A stretch of DNA of 64,000 nt from Wuchereria bancrofti (GCA_005281725.1 SSBO01000007.1:688402-752401); one strand, 5' to 3'; counted from the first letter of the stretch, positions 26,615 to 38,133 are shown. Numbers and translations: made by a program. Notes: a model not told the origin generated them from the sequence alone.

Positions 26615-29600
26615 CTAAACTGCAGAATGAACAAACTTTTTCACTGGTTGTAATTTTTCGCTGGTATTTTCATTTATCTTTGCACCAACTTTTCGAATCT
26701 TCACAAAACTCAAATTATCATATTTTTGAGCAGACTGAGTCATAACCCTAAAATTTCATGCATTATACTACAAGGAAAAAAATTTTCTTGGAGAAAACAG
26801 AATCTGAAAATAATAAAAAACCAAGCATTATCTATGGAACATGACTAGAAAGGTTCTGACAAGGTTGCTGTTGGACCCACTTTATTTTAATTGGATTCGT
26901 AGTAGTTGCTGAATTGATATCTAGCTGAGATATTCCAGCTGGGCTTGAGATATTGATAGCAGTTGACGAGTATGGAGATGTCATTGATTGATTTGGAATG
27001 TTATTGGTGGAATTCGGACAGTTAGTTTTTCCAGTTACAGAAAACTAAAAAAATGAGTTTCTTCAAGACCAAATGAATAATATATTTCCTGAATTCGTAG
27101 GACTCCAGTTCATTTTCTAGATGTAAAAAAAAAGTTACAACTTTGAAATAAAAAACCTCAGTCCATGAAATAAAACTCTATAGTAAGTTAACAACTATCA
27201 AAGCCATCCCTGAGATTTACATCAATTAAGAGATATTTGTTCAAAAAACTTCGATTGTTCGATGAACAATAAAGTAGCCAAAATGTAACAACCTCCAAAA
27301 ATTGCTATAAAAAACAGCTACCAACTACCAGATCGAAACAAACGAAGCTGAGATGAAATATGGTTCTTAAAGAAATTTTAGAATTACATGAAAATAAATA
27401 CGGTTAGTGATAAAGAGTTGACAAAGAATTTCAGGACGAATTAATGATTATGAATAAGCAGTTATAATGTACATTAATTAAAAGAAACGCTAACATTATT
27501 TCGAATGTGACTTGACATATGACAGTTCGTAGGCTCTTCTTTTGCAGATAACAAAAACGAATGGGGCTGTTGTAAACAGTACTGATTACCAGCTTCTTGT
27601 ACCTTTAACGATGTTCGTATTTGGTAATGTATGATTCAAAATCCTTAACTTCATTGACATGGTTTTCAATCGCATTTTAAACCCAAATTTCTTGACTGAA
27701 TGTTTACCAGTCAGCATGAAAACAAAAGAAAAAATTTTCCGCATTGGAACTTATGAAGCCTAAAGGAAAGAAATAAAGCTAAATAACAGTTGACAGTCAC
27801 TTAAGCCACTGTGATTTGTTCCGTTTCATCTAGAGAGTAAAGTTAACTACAGATGAAAAAAGAAAAAACCTTAATTCTTAAGTAAAAATAACGACATCAA
27901 ATAAACATTTACAACAAACCGAAAATGATGGTAAAGTAATTGAATTGCTCGAATCAGACTCTTCACATTCCATTAAAGCTTCTGCACTTATTGGACCAGT
28001 GAAGCTCCTAGCATCAGGCGAGTTAGGTATGACTAAAATATTAATTCAATCTATAGTAAAAATCTAGTTTTTAGGTTAAAACCTGATTGATGAATATGTG
28101 GATTATTCGATTACTGCTCTAGAATATCTTCAAGCTTATTTTCCAAATGTTTCACCGCCACATTGAAATTATTTAAAAGACACCCCAATTTCGTAGATAT
28201 TCAACTTAACAGCTGCTAATTCATTTCGATTCCACTATAAAACAAAAAAGAAAAAGAAAAACTAAAATACCGTAAAAAAAACTAAAAGAGAAACTAGTGG
28301 CACTTTGCTACTATCGAGTTATTATTGAAAAGTTCTAACACATACTAGTTTTCCGCTTGAGAAGTTATTCTTTGTAATAGATTAAAAAGGAATGACAACT
28401 GTCATGATTAAATTTTGTCGCAATATTTGAAAACCATTGGTACCTTGCAGATCCGTATGTAAAACATTTGACTGAGATAATTTTCGCTCATCATTGGCCT
28501 GAGATTTCCTTTCAATTTGTTTTTGTCGTTCTTCCTTACGAAGTTTGTATTTATTCGCAGCCATTATTAATATGGCGTCACTAGCTTCCTGGAAATATTT
28601 AATTAACGTAAAAAATTTAAAACAAGTTATGCTTGTATTTGTTCAAATTAGCATTATGCAAAAATGTATATAGCACAGAAAAAAATAAAAACAGCTATTT
28701 TCAAACAAATTTAAACAATAAAATTCTTTAATAATTACATCGGAAGTTTCTGTGTAATTTTTGGCTTGATAAGTTATTGGAGGAGTGAAAACTGAGTGTG
28801 CTTCAGTTTGTTGCATCGCGTGACGACGTTTGCGCATTTCGTTGGCTTCTTGTTTTCTTGTAAGCACAGCATCCAGTTTTCGTTTTCTCCTTTCCTTCGC
28901 CAGCTAAACCATATGGTGATAGATTTCGTCAAAAAAATCAACAATAACAAATCTTCACAATTTTGTAATGCAAGGTTATTTTAGTAATGCAAATATAAGA
29001 CATCGAAAAATGATATTATGCTATCATCTAACTACACTAACCAACTATCGCTCTTCTACTTTTTCTTAAATAGTTTTAAAATCTTACTGTAGCACAATAG
29101 CTCAGAGACGTTTCTAACAGAAAACCTATTCAGCAGATACTGCCACAAAGTTCTAACAAGGTTAGATATGTTTACAAAATATTGCAGGAGACACTCTGTC
29201 GTTTTCGAAATTCTTCCCGAAAACAGGACGAAAGTGTATAGATTTTATAAATTCCTTTTGCTATACTAATTGGAAAGCAAAAATAGATAAACTTGATAAA
29301 TAAACCTTCGTTGCAAGCTCTTTTTTATCCAACTTTTTTTCTGCCTCACTTATCATTTTCAGTTGTCCCACATCATCTAAACCTTCACTCTTTATCCGTA
29401 CTTCATCGATCAGTGCATGAATACTTCCCGCACATAATATCAAACTTTCCCATTCATTCGATCCTTTACTCATTGATGCTTTTACTGCCTCTAATATCAA
29501 ACTTCCAACATGTATGCATTCTAAACAAAGAACATTTGCATAATTTCAAACTCCAATACCACAATCCTAACCAACCAAAAACCTCATCTTTCCAATCATA

Positions 29601-30731
29601 ATCGTTCAACTTTCATTCTGTAATAGTAGGAATGAAAAGAAACCATTTAATTGCAGCAATTCCATCACTTTCGCAATCAGGTTCATAATCGAGAAACCAA
29701 CGGTACTCAGTGCATTCGCTTCTATGATATTACCTTCCACGCGAAGTTTCTGCTCACGTTTCATGCACAACTCCATTACAACCACTGCAACATAATCAAC
29801 TTATTAATTTATAGCAGTGTCAAATATTAGGAACGACCAATATTTTAATTGGAACATAATTAACTTATCAACTTATTATAATGCCAACTATTACGAACGA
29901 TGTGGTCTAAAACACGTTCAATTTAATTGACGGATATGTTAAACGGAATGATTCAGTACACGTCTTCATAACATCCTTGAATAGTACAAATAATCTACAT
30001 TAACAGTGAAAAACAAGTCGACGACTCCTCCTAAGAGAATTATAACAGGTAGGGTAACAAAAGTGAGGCTAATTTATTCATTAAAAGATTTGTAAGTGCT
30101 ATAATATGATCCATTCTTGAAGATTACTTCTTCAGATGGTTACAGCTAAAGAGTTACAAAATGGGAATAACGGAACCACTGCATCGTACGATTCCAGAAA
30201 TTCACTGTGTGAAATTAATGAAAGATTTTTAGTTTTTTCCTAATTCAATAAAAACTGACTGCTTGATACAGCACCCTGCACTTGTTTGTTCGGGGATGCG
30301 TTGGAATTCGCTGAGGAACAGGCGGTGCTGAAACAAACATCAAAAAAATCCAAATTAAAGACATTTAATATCACTTCCTATTTTTTCCAAAATACAAACG
30401 TTTCAATTCGTTATTTTGTAAAAGATCCTATCGAAGGGTTATCAAAACGGAGAATTTATGACTTCAAAATAATTTTTTTTTTTCAAAATAATTTAATATA
30501 ATTTAAACAAGCCCTAGGTTTACATAAAACTGCACACCGTTGGGAATACACTGTTGCGATTTCAAAGCTGTTGTTGTTTGTTGATACCATTTCAGCTGGA
30601 CTATCTAGCTCACCATTCTGGCTTGACTTTAACTCTTTCGTATCGTCTACTTCATCCTCTTTACCAAAAATTACTTCCCAGTCATCACTGTCAAATGTTG
30701 GAGTACTGCTTATTTCATTCGTACCATACAT
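26615..30731 (-). CDS. Coiled-coil, Ser/Thr-rich protein of 440 residues, family not recognised
   Basis: Nine exons join in phase on the minus strand: 30731-30538, 30327-30275, 29784-29644, 29520-29306, 28903-28739, 28588-28444, 28032-27920, 27044-26881, 26747-26615 (TAG). The start is the ATG 13 nt after an AG acceptor at 30745, possibly a spliced-leader site. The protein opens with an acidic stretch (FDSDDWEVIFGKEDEVDD), then a polar linker. A helical, charged middle follows, about residues 83-290, with KREQKLRVEG, EAEKKLDKKELATK, KERRKRKLDAV and KEERQKQIERK, suggesting coiled coil and basic nuclear-localisation-like clusters. The rest is rich in Ser, Thr, Asn and Pro. No enzyme motif, zinc finger or membrane segment is seen. 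It may be a nuclear or scaffold protein, but that is only a guess. The first gene of a candidate operon with the membrane-protein gene downstream. Confidence 0.72.
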
Positions 30732-30745
30732 ATTATTTGACAATC

Positions 30746-32417
30746 TAAACTTTATAATAGTATTTAAATATACATTTGAAATCCTTATTAACATAATGCA
30801 ATTAAATGTAATTAAAAGGAAAGCCTTAACAACCTATTTTTCATATGCTACACAGAGAACGCAAAAAGGTCAAATTCGCTACCATTTTTCACTATCACAC
30901 ATCTGTTAACGATAATGACTAATATCAGTCATTTTCATAAATGTGTAAAATTGTAGATTTTAGAACAACTTGCTGCCTCCCATAAAAGTATATCGACTTG
31001 ATATGGCAAATGGCGAAAGTGGATATCAGGAAATTTCGTACCTATTCGTAGTAAGGACCTAACTGCACTATAGATAATATTATATACTATAGATATAATA
31101 AGCGATAAAGACCACAATAAATACTGTACGGAAACTCGAAATAACCGAAGCATTTTTAGAATACAGAAATATGTCGAAATAATCAACGTTACATTGTAGA
31201 AAAATCTTGGAATAACTAAGTTCATAATATAGAAATTTGCACTATAAAGACTTTTAATTCGAATATTTTCCAATCAAATAATTCATTACAAAAACAAAAA
31301 ACAAAATAAATTTACGATCAATAAAATAATGAAGTCATATGCAGATGTTTTCAGCTTATATTTAATGGTTAAAATGTCGCAAACATTTGGTAAATTAATT
31401 CATATGTAAATTCATCCCGTCTTATAACTAAGCTTATATTCAGTATAAAAATATTTTTAAAAAAATTTCTAACTATATAAGGAGTACGGATCTTCACTAA
31501 ACAACGGATTTGACAAATAGTGCTCTTTCAACTCGGTTCAATTCATTGCAGTTATCTACAACCTCCAATCCACACACAATCAAATTTTTCTTACGAATGG
31601 ATACCAGTGATCGATTCTACCCGTAATATTCTTGGATAACTATCTTTTAACATATACGAAAAATAAATCATCTATCAGTAAAAATGTTATCATCACTATT
31701 CGTGCCAAATGTTAGACACATCAATAACCAGATTATAAAATTTACAGTGATATATATAACATTAAAAGAAAAGCAAAAAAATGGAATACTTGTAGCAAAA
31801 GATAAACAGAACTTCTTTTTAGCACAGATGTACTATTATTAATTACCAATCCTACTGCTGTTAATATTAATCGTTTCAGTCAGATAATTCTGAAGTGCTA
31901 ATAGATAAAAATAATTACAGTTGTTAACAATATGTATTCATTTGCAGTAAAATACTTTTTGCAAAATATAAAAAGAACACATCAAACGAAATACGAAATT
32001 AACAATTAAATGAAATTGAACTCCTCATATTATCGAAAATATTTGACTCTTAAAATATACCCTAAAATAATCGCTTGCAACCAGCTAAGAACTGGAATGT
32101 ATCAATGAATAATGAGCGGATATGGCTGTATATGTGTGCTTACGTATATGCATGCGCATCTGTGCCTATGTCTGTGTGCGCATGCGCATATGTTATAGCG
32201 TATATGTTACAATCGTCGCTGCAAACAGTACAGTGAATATTGCATATTGAATAAAGAAAAACGATAAGCTTGTGATCAACCTCGTTCTTTCCTTATGTTC
32301 CCTCTTCGGTGATATGCGATAGATCACAGGTGATACGATAAAGGATAAGTGAAAGATCAGGAATAATCACAAAACATGTAATACATCGAAAGGGAAGAAG
32401 GTTAGGAGAGATAGGAG
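30746..32417. other. Intergenic region between the unrecognised gene and the retrotransposon cluster
   Basis: No gene is supported. The minus frame 30935-31273 is hydrophobic but has no splice context or family match. At about 32120-32200 is an alternating CATATGTG/GCATGCGCA tract. TTGAATAAAG at about 32248 has the look of an LTR polyadenylation region. Confidence 0.5.
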
Positions 32418-32920
32418 TGTCGCGAATTATAATTTCGCGAAACTGTAATCAAAATAATAAAATAAATTTAAAGGAAAACTAGTGGATCATTTTGATTCAG
32501 AAGTTAGAATATTTCCCATGTGATTCCTTATCATTTTTTCTAACTCATAAATTTATGTTTACTTCAAATAATAATCTCTTGTCTCAAATTCATTATAAGA
32601 TCTTATTGTAAACACACCCAATTCTTAACACATATACAAACACAGTATTAACAAACAAAGATTCATTATTACTATTATTATTACCAACTAAACAACTTCC
32701 AGAAAAGTAATTACCCTTTTTTTTAACTTCTATTTCTACAACTCAGATTATTGGTATTATACGTTTCATAAAAATAGATACGGTAATCTTACTGCTGTAT
32801 CATAAAACTTAGCATAATTTTACTTTTACTTGATGTCGCCATTTTACTTGATTCCACGATAAACTCAACAGCCTTATTATTATATTAATTGAACGACTTA
32901 TTCTACAATCAAATTAAGTC
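32418..32920 (+). repeat. Type B BEL LTR, left part (interrupted)
   Basis: It starts TGTCGCGAATTATAATTTCG and shares long stretches with the copies at 39891-40481 and 41787-42445, such as AATAAATTTAAAGGAAAACT and TTGATTCCACGATAAACTC. It is interrupted after CAAATTAAGTC by the type A element and resumes at 38082. The last five bases, AAGTC (32916-32920), are the left target-site copy. Confidence 0.9.
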
Positions 32921-33756
32921 TGTCGGCAAATAGGCCGAAGGTATTAATACAATAACTAAGAACCAAGGGAGGGCGCTAACAAGGAAGTCAAACTGATAGA
33001 CAACCAGATAATAAAAATGCAATTTAACGATGCGGATATTTGACCTCAACAAAGGGCCATTCTAAGCGGTATAGCAGGGCAATTTCTTTTTATGGATATT
33101 ACAACGGATCGACGAATTGGGGGATAGTGGTCTTAGGACTCTAACAGGACGACGCGTGCATAGGATTTTAACTGATAAACGGATAACCCTTTGTTACAAA
33201 CGGTGTAGCTGGAAAGCGAGGAGAAGCAGTAAATGAGAATCTCTTTGTTCATAAATTAACCTCGCTTTACACACATTATATTGTATAAGATACATGAGAA
33301 TTAAATGCATGTAATAGACTATTGTAACAAGAGATATATATCCTTAAACAAATCTCCTTTCTTCCCAAATTCACATTTTATGATCTTCAGTCTCAATTAA
33401 CTCCAACACCATCTCTTAATTGCAATTAATCATTTTTTACAATTGTGTATTTATAGTGTGGTTGGGGTTTCAGCTCTCTGGTAATGTTTAGCGTTTTATA
33501 ACTGTGTAGCATCTGTGCGATAATGAGCTATTATGATGTTGATTTGTTTTATGTTAAATAAAGGTTTAATTACCTAAGTTTGAGGTGCGGAAACAATCAG
33601 TTCGGCCAGTTCTACTGAGAGTACAACGTGAGCGACGAGAATAGACGTAAGAATATAAATTAAAGTAGGAAACAATTAAATAAATCGATAATTGGCCCTT
33701 AACGAAAGGAAGGGAAATTTATTAAAAAAAGGTAAAATTTATATTTTTTTCCTACA
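32921..33756 (+). repeat. Type A BEL 5' LTR
   Basis: An 836-bp LTR starting TGTCGGCAAATAGGCCG and ending TTTTTCCTACA, so it has the TG...CA ends of LTR retrotransposons. It aligns along its length with 37262-38081 and, for its first 205 bp, with 36455-36659. AAATAAAGG near 33555 is a likely polyadenylation signal. Differences from the right-hand copy (for example GATGCGGATA versus GATGTGGATA, and several small indels) show that this is not a brand-new insertion. Confidence 0.95.
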
Positions 33757-33765
33757 ACAATTTGT

Positions 33766-33777
33766 TGGTGCCACGAG
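33766..33777 (+). other. BEL primer-binding site
   Basis: TGGTGCCACGAG lies 9 bp inside the 5' LTR end. It begins with TGG, as expected for pairing with a tRNA 3' CCA end. The same motif, TGGTGCCA followed by a short variable stretch, occurs after the two type B LTRs at 38142 and 48677, which supports its identity. The tRNA species was not determined. Confidence 0.75.
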
Positions 33778-33824
33778 CTGAGAGCAACCGAGTTTTTAAA
33801 AAGAAGGCAAGAAAAGAAAGAGAA

Positions 33825-34133
33825 ATGTCAGCAAGCATAGCAATAAGCGCCAACCCCACGAAAGTTAAATTAACAAAAGCGCTCAATGAAATTAAACAAT
33901 GGAAAGTTATCCACCCGGACGTTGGTCTACCGGTGGAAAACCGATACGAGCAATGTAAAGAACAAGAAAGAAAACTTAAAGAGAAGCAACAAAGAATAGA
34001 GAAGCAAATAACGACGCTCGAAAGAATTAATGAAAAATGGCTGGAATCCCTGCAAAAGGTACCAGCTACTCAACGAGAAGAAGAAAATCAACGATATGCG
34101 AGAATGGCTGAAGAATGGATAAGGGAATTCTGA
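33825..34133 (+). pseudogene. BEL Gag N-terminal fragment (type A element)
   Basis: Opens at ATG 33825 about 50 nt after the primer-binding site. It encodes a charged helical Gag N-terminus with KEQERKLKEKQQRIEKQ in the middle and ends at a TGA after EEWIREF. The continuation of Gag is in a different frame starting at 34115, so the gene is split by a one-frame shift in the overlap 34115-34133. I see no slippery heptamer, so a disabling indel is more likely than programmed frameshifting. Confidence 0.8.
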
Positions 34134-35770
34134 AATTAATTGAAGATGGCTGGGAAACATTAATATCACTTAAGCTACATATTGAAGATATTCAAGCAAC
34201 GATGCAGTATTTACAACAATCAATGGAACGAACGTCGCGAAATAATTCTGAAACAGATAGAATATCGAGTCAACAAGAGCAAGGATCAACGGAAGTAAGA
34301 CGCCAACTAACTGTTAAATTGCCACGTCTTGCTCTTAAAAATTTTGATGGGAATCCGAAGCAATGGAGAGAATTCTGGAGTGGGTTTGAAGCAGCAGTAC
34401 ATCAACAGAATTTGGCAGACGTACAGAAACTGACATATCTTCTCTCCTGTTTAAGAGGAACCGCATTAAACGCAGTAGAAGGATACGAAACAACACCAGA
34501 AAACTATGAGACGATTCGAAACATTCTCATTGAAAGATTTGGAAGCCCTTCCATAATTAAACGAGCGTTGCATCACGAATTACAATCATTCAGACATAAT
34601 GATCGTGATTTGAGAACAACAGTAGAGACAATCGAAAGAATCCTTAGGCAGCTGGCAAACTTAGGTGAAAACGTAGAACAAACGAGTATCGAGCTTGCTA
34701 TTGAAGAAAAGTTACCTCGATGGGTACTCGACGAAGTATACAAAAAGAAGGAACTAGACCCAAATTGGTCTGTTAGTAAGCTTCGACAATGTTTAGAAAC
34801 TATTGTGAAACGAAAAGAAACGATTAATCAAGTTTACGGACAAAAGAATAATGACGATGGAAGAAAATATGATCCATCAAAGTGCAACAGAGGAATTCAA
34901 TTCAATCAACCAAGAGGAACATCAGCATTACCAGCAATACAATTTCAGAAGGAAACCACAAATCGAAACATCAATTCAAGCAAGAGGTCAAGACCTTGTG
35001 CATTTTGCAATCGAGATCACTGGGATGACGAATGCCGAAAATATACAACTTTGGAAGAACGACTCGCAAGACTAAACGCTCTAAAAGCATGTAGAAATTG
35101 TTTAAAGGTGGAACATAACACAAGAAACTGTAAGGTAAATCAAAAGAGTTGTTTCCACTGTAAGCAAAGTCACAATTCCGCCTTGTGCTACATTTTCCAA
35201 AGAAGAGATCAATCACAACAAAACAAATCAACGGCAGTTACAAATATGGATCAAAGAAAAGAAGTAAAAGCAATCAACGCTGTAGCAGATCGCAATATAC
35301 AAACGAAATACAACGTCTTACTACTTTGTCGAGAAGTAATAGTAATAAATCCACGAAAACCAGGAATCAAAGCTAAAGTACTTGCATTTTTCGACATAGG
35401 ATCACAATTATCATTCATGTCGCAAAATTTAGCAAACCAATTGCGAATTAAAGGAAAAAGTGAAAATCTCAATATAGCCGGATTTGGAAAGGAAAAACCC
35501 ATAAATTTTCAAACGATGAAGACGGTAGTCGGAATCAGATTAACCAACGAGGAAACGATTCAGATGGAAGTCAATACAGTTGACTATCTTATCAACGACT
35601 TGCAAGTAGCAGATCTTTCTGAACAGAATCTCGGTCAACTAGATGAACTCCATGGTGAATGGAAAAAACCGGACCTACTTATTGGAGCTAACTACTTTTT
35701 CAATTTCATAGAACCAAGCAAAGCCAAACGAATAAATTCGGGATTTTACTTAGTGGAGACGAAAGTTTGA
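34115..35770 (+). CDS. BEL/Pao Gag (DUF1759), zinc knuckles and aspartic protease (type A element)
   Basis: An intact frame of 551 codons. Residues about 70-200 match the Gag DUF1759 region (LKNFDGNPKQWREFWSGF, then LTYLLSCLRGTALNAVEGY). Residues about 290-350 carry three cysteine motifs of zinc-knuckle type (CAFCNRDHWDDEC, CRNCLKVEHNTRNC, CFHCKQSHNSALC). Residues about 400-530 form the DUF1758 retropepsin-like region, with the catalytic-type FFDIGSQLSF. The Gag N-terminus lies in another frame just upstream. It would package element RNA and process the polyprotein, but the element has no polymerase left. The long intact frame suggests fairly recent activity or mobilisation in trans. Confidence 0.9.
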   Translation: MDKGILKLIEDGWETLISLKLHIEDIQATMQYLQQSMERTSRNNSETDRISSQQEQGSTEVRRQLTVKLPRLALKNFDGNPKQWREFWSGFEAAVHQQNLADVQKLTYLLSCLRGTALNAVEGYETTPENYETIRNILIERFGSPSIIKRALHHELQSFRHNDRDLRTTVETIERILRQLANLGENVEQTSIELAIEEKLPRWVLDEVYKKKELDPNWSVSKLRQCLETIVKRKETINQVYGQKNNDDGRKYDPSKCNRGIQFNQPRGTSALPAIQFQKETTNRNINSSKRSRPCAFCNRDHWDDECRKYTTLEERLARLNALKACRNCLKVEHNTRNCKVNQKSCFHCKQSHNSALCYIFQRRDQSQQNKSTAVTNMDQRKEVKAINAVADRNIQTKYNVLLLCREVIVINPRKPGIKAKVLAFFDIGSQLSFMSQNLANQLRIKGKSENLNIAGFGKEKPINFQTMKTVVGIRLTNEETIQMEVNTVDYLINDLQVADLSEQNLGQLDELHGEWKKPDLLIGANYFFNFIEPSKAKRINSGFYLVETKV

Positions 35771-35776
35771 GGAGGA

Positions 35777-36481
35777 GTGGCAGGTTATGGTCAAATTAAC
35801 AAAGCAAATTCAAATATAACGCAAGTGGAAACGGCAATTGTTTGCACAACTATAAGTCGCAATGTACCAGATGTCGATCAGTTTTGGAATTTAGAACTTA
35901 CTGGTGTGAAAGAAGAGCCAGAAGTAACGGACGACGATAAAGCATTGTCTCAATTCAAAAGAGACATCAGTAAACATAATGGGCGATATCAAGTTAGTTG
36001 GCCGTGGAGAGAAACAAAGATAAATCTTAAAAGTCATTATGGGTTATGTTTAGGAAGACTTAAGTCACTTATAACAAGACTACGAGACGAACCGAAGTTA
36101 CTTCAACAGCTAAACGAAGTTGTATTACTAGATGAACCAGGAATTCCACGAGGAATTTGGAAACTAGCAAAAATAGTAAGCTTAAAAGAGGAAAGAGACA
36201 GAAAAATAAGAGCTGCTGAATTGAAACTTCCAAACGGAAATACAGTTATACGACCCATAAACTTATTATACCCCCTGGAACTGCAAGACACGTATGAAAC
36301 GGAAATACCTGAGGAAGATGAAAACGAATGTCTTAAGAGTGAAGTCAACGAGGAAAATGAAAGGGATATGGAAACGTCAGATAAAATCACGACGCTAAAT
36401 GATGGACCAATATCATCCAGAACGAGAAGTCACGTCATCGTTCCGGATTCGGAGTGTCGGCAAATAGGCCGAAAGTATTAA
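35777..36481 (+). pseudogene. Internally deleted BEL pol: start of RT joined to DUF5641
   Basis: A 234-codon frame after the protease. The first part resembles the region before and at the start of BEL reverse transcriptase (DQFWNLELTGVKEEP, then GRYQVSWPWRE and GLCLGRLKSL). At about 36110, after LLQQ, it jumps without loss of frame to the C-terminal DUF5641 domain (PRGIWKLAKI, then RPINLLYPLEL). The RT catalytic core, RNase H and integrase zinc-binding and core domains are absent, so roughly 3 kb of a normal pol gene has been lost. The last residues are encoded by the following LTR. Confidence 0.85.
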
Positions 36482-36659
36482 TACAATAACTAAGAACCAA
36501 GGGAGGGCGCTAACAAGGAAGTCAAACTGATAGACAACCAGATAATAAAAATGCAATTTAACGATGTGGATATTTGACCTCAACAAAGGGCCATTCTAAG
36601 CGGTATAGCAGGGCAATTTCTTTTTATGGATATTACAACGGATCGATGAATTGAGGGAT
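36455..36659 (+). repeat. Type A BEL LTR, truncated middle copy
   Basis: It begins TGTCGGCAAATAGGCCG after CCGGATTCGGAG at the end of the internal region, in 3' LTR position. It follows the other type A LTRs for 205 bp and stops at the single N (36660). It shares the AAAGTATTAA and GATGTGGATA variants with the right-hand LTR rather than with the left one. Confidence 0.9.
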
Positions 36660-37261
36660 NTGAAGTAATGTTATAAAGTAATTCCTCTTTACTCACTGTA
36701 ATTATGTGCTTTGTTGTAAGCCAGTGGTCAGTTTTTGGATACAACAAGCACTCACTCAGTTCACTTCAGCAGACGGTGTGCGACAGTAGCAATAACAATA
36801 ACAGAGTGAAAGTATGATGACACTTACGAACATTCAATGGAATGACTGACTGTTGAGATAGTAAAGAACAGTGAAGCTATTGCTCAATTGGCGACAACAA
36901 CAAAGACATCCATTATGAACTTTCCTCATACAGAATGGTAATGGAAAACAATCGGAAAGCAAAACTAAGTATGGCGCACTTAATAAAATGAAGCATTAAA
37001 AGAATTGCTTATTAGTCCATCAAATTCTTCCATCTAAACCAAATTCCATGGTTTAGTTCATTTTCTTTTAATGTTTCCAACAGGTGCTTGCTTTCAACAA
37101 AAGTATAATTAAAATTTCAAGAAATAGTAATTCAGTGGCAAATTTTCTTTAATTTATAGTAATAAAGTATAACTGAGCTAAATATCCCCTCTGTTAATTT
37201 TCATTCAAATTGTTCATGTTAGTGACAGTTGTCAGTTTTTTTTTCTCGTTTGAAATGTTTG
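36660..37261. other. Undetermined base and unexplained 600-bp segment between two type A LTR copies
   Basis: An N at 36660 is followed by sequence unrelated to the LTR interior. Its first 120 bp (CTCTTTACTCACTGTAATTATG) weakly resemble the LTR-like stretch near 43950, and the rest has no open frame. It then runs straight into a full-length type A LTR with no polypurine tract before it. The N suggests an assembly join, so the local order may be wrong. Confidence 0.6.
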
Positions 37262-38081
37262 TGTCGGCAAATAGGCCGAAAGTATTAATACAATAACTAA
37301 GAACCAAGGGAGGGCGCTAACAAGGAAGTCAAACTGATAGACAACCAGATAATAAAAATGCAATTTAACGATGTGGATATTTGACCTCAACAAAGGGCCA
37401 TTCTAAGCGGTATAGCAGGGCAATTTCTTTTATGGATATTACAACGGATCGACGAATTGGGGGACAGTGGTCTTAGGACAGCTACAGGACGACGCGTGCA
37501 TAGGATTTTAACTAAACGGATAACCCTTTGTTACAAACGTAGCTGAAAAGCGAGGAGAAGCAGTAAATGAGAATCTCTTTGTCCATAAATTAACCTCGCT
37601 TACATTATATTGTATAAGATACATGAGAATTAAATGCATGTAATAGACTATTGTAACAAGAGATATATATCCTTAAACAAATCTCCTTTCTTCCCAAATT
37701 CAAACCATTTGATCTTCAGTCTCAATTGACTCCAACAGCATCTCTTAATTGCAATTAATCATTTTTTACAATTGTGTATTTATAGTGTGGTTGTAGTTTC
37801 AGCTCTCTGGTAATGTTTAGCGTTTTATAACTGTGTAGCATCTGTGCGATAATGAGCTATTATGATGTTGATTTGTTTTATGTTAAAGGTTTAATTACCT
37901 AAGTTTGAGGTGCGGAAACAATCAGTTCGGCCAGTTCTACTGAGAGTACAACGTGAGCGACGAGAATAGACGTAAGAATATAAATTAAAGTAGGAAACAA
38001 TTAAATAAATAGATAATTGGCCCTTAACGAAAGGAAGGGAAATTTATTAAAAAAAGGTAAAATTTATATTTTTTCCCCACA
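37262..38081 (+). repeat. Type A BEL LTR, right-hand copy
   Basis: An 820-bp LTR starting TGTCGGCAAATAGGCCG and ending TTTTCCCCACA. It is immediately followed by AAGTC (38082-38086), identical to the five bases before the left LTR, and then by the continuation of the type B LTR. That marks 32921-38081 as one insertion unit, despite the extra middle LTR copy. Confidence 0.93.
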
Positions 38082-38133
38082 AAGTCCTTCAAATTCTTGT
38101 AATTCCGTCATCAACGACAAACCTTTCACGACA
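38082..38133 (+). repeat. Type B BEL LTR, right part (interrupted)
   Basis: It continues the LTR left off at 32920: AAGTC target copy, then CTTCAAATTCTTGTAATTCC and the end TTTCACGACA. The uninterrupted equivalent is seen at 48611-48668. The primer-binding site TGGTGCCATGAGCC follows at 38142. Confidence 0.9.

Noticed and set aside
30935..31273. 112-codon hydrophobic minus-strand frame upstream of the coiled-coil gene
   Set aside because: Composition fits A+T-rich DNA, with no motif and no acceptor or donor joining it in phase to the first exon at 30731.
33766..33790. tRNA gene fragment
   Set aside because: The tRNA-end-like TGGTGCCA sits just inside LTRs in three places and is a primer-binding site.
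34115..34133. Programmed frameshift between the two Gag frames
   Set aside because: No slippery heptamer or downstream structure was seen in the overlap, and BEL Gag is normally a single frame. A simple indel is more likely.
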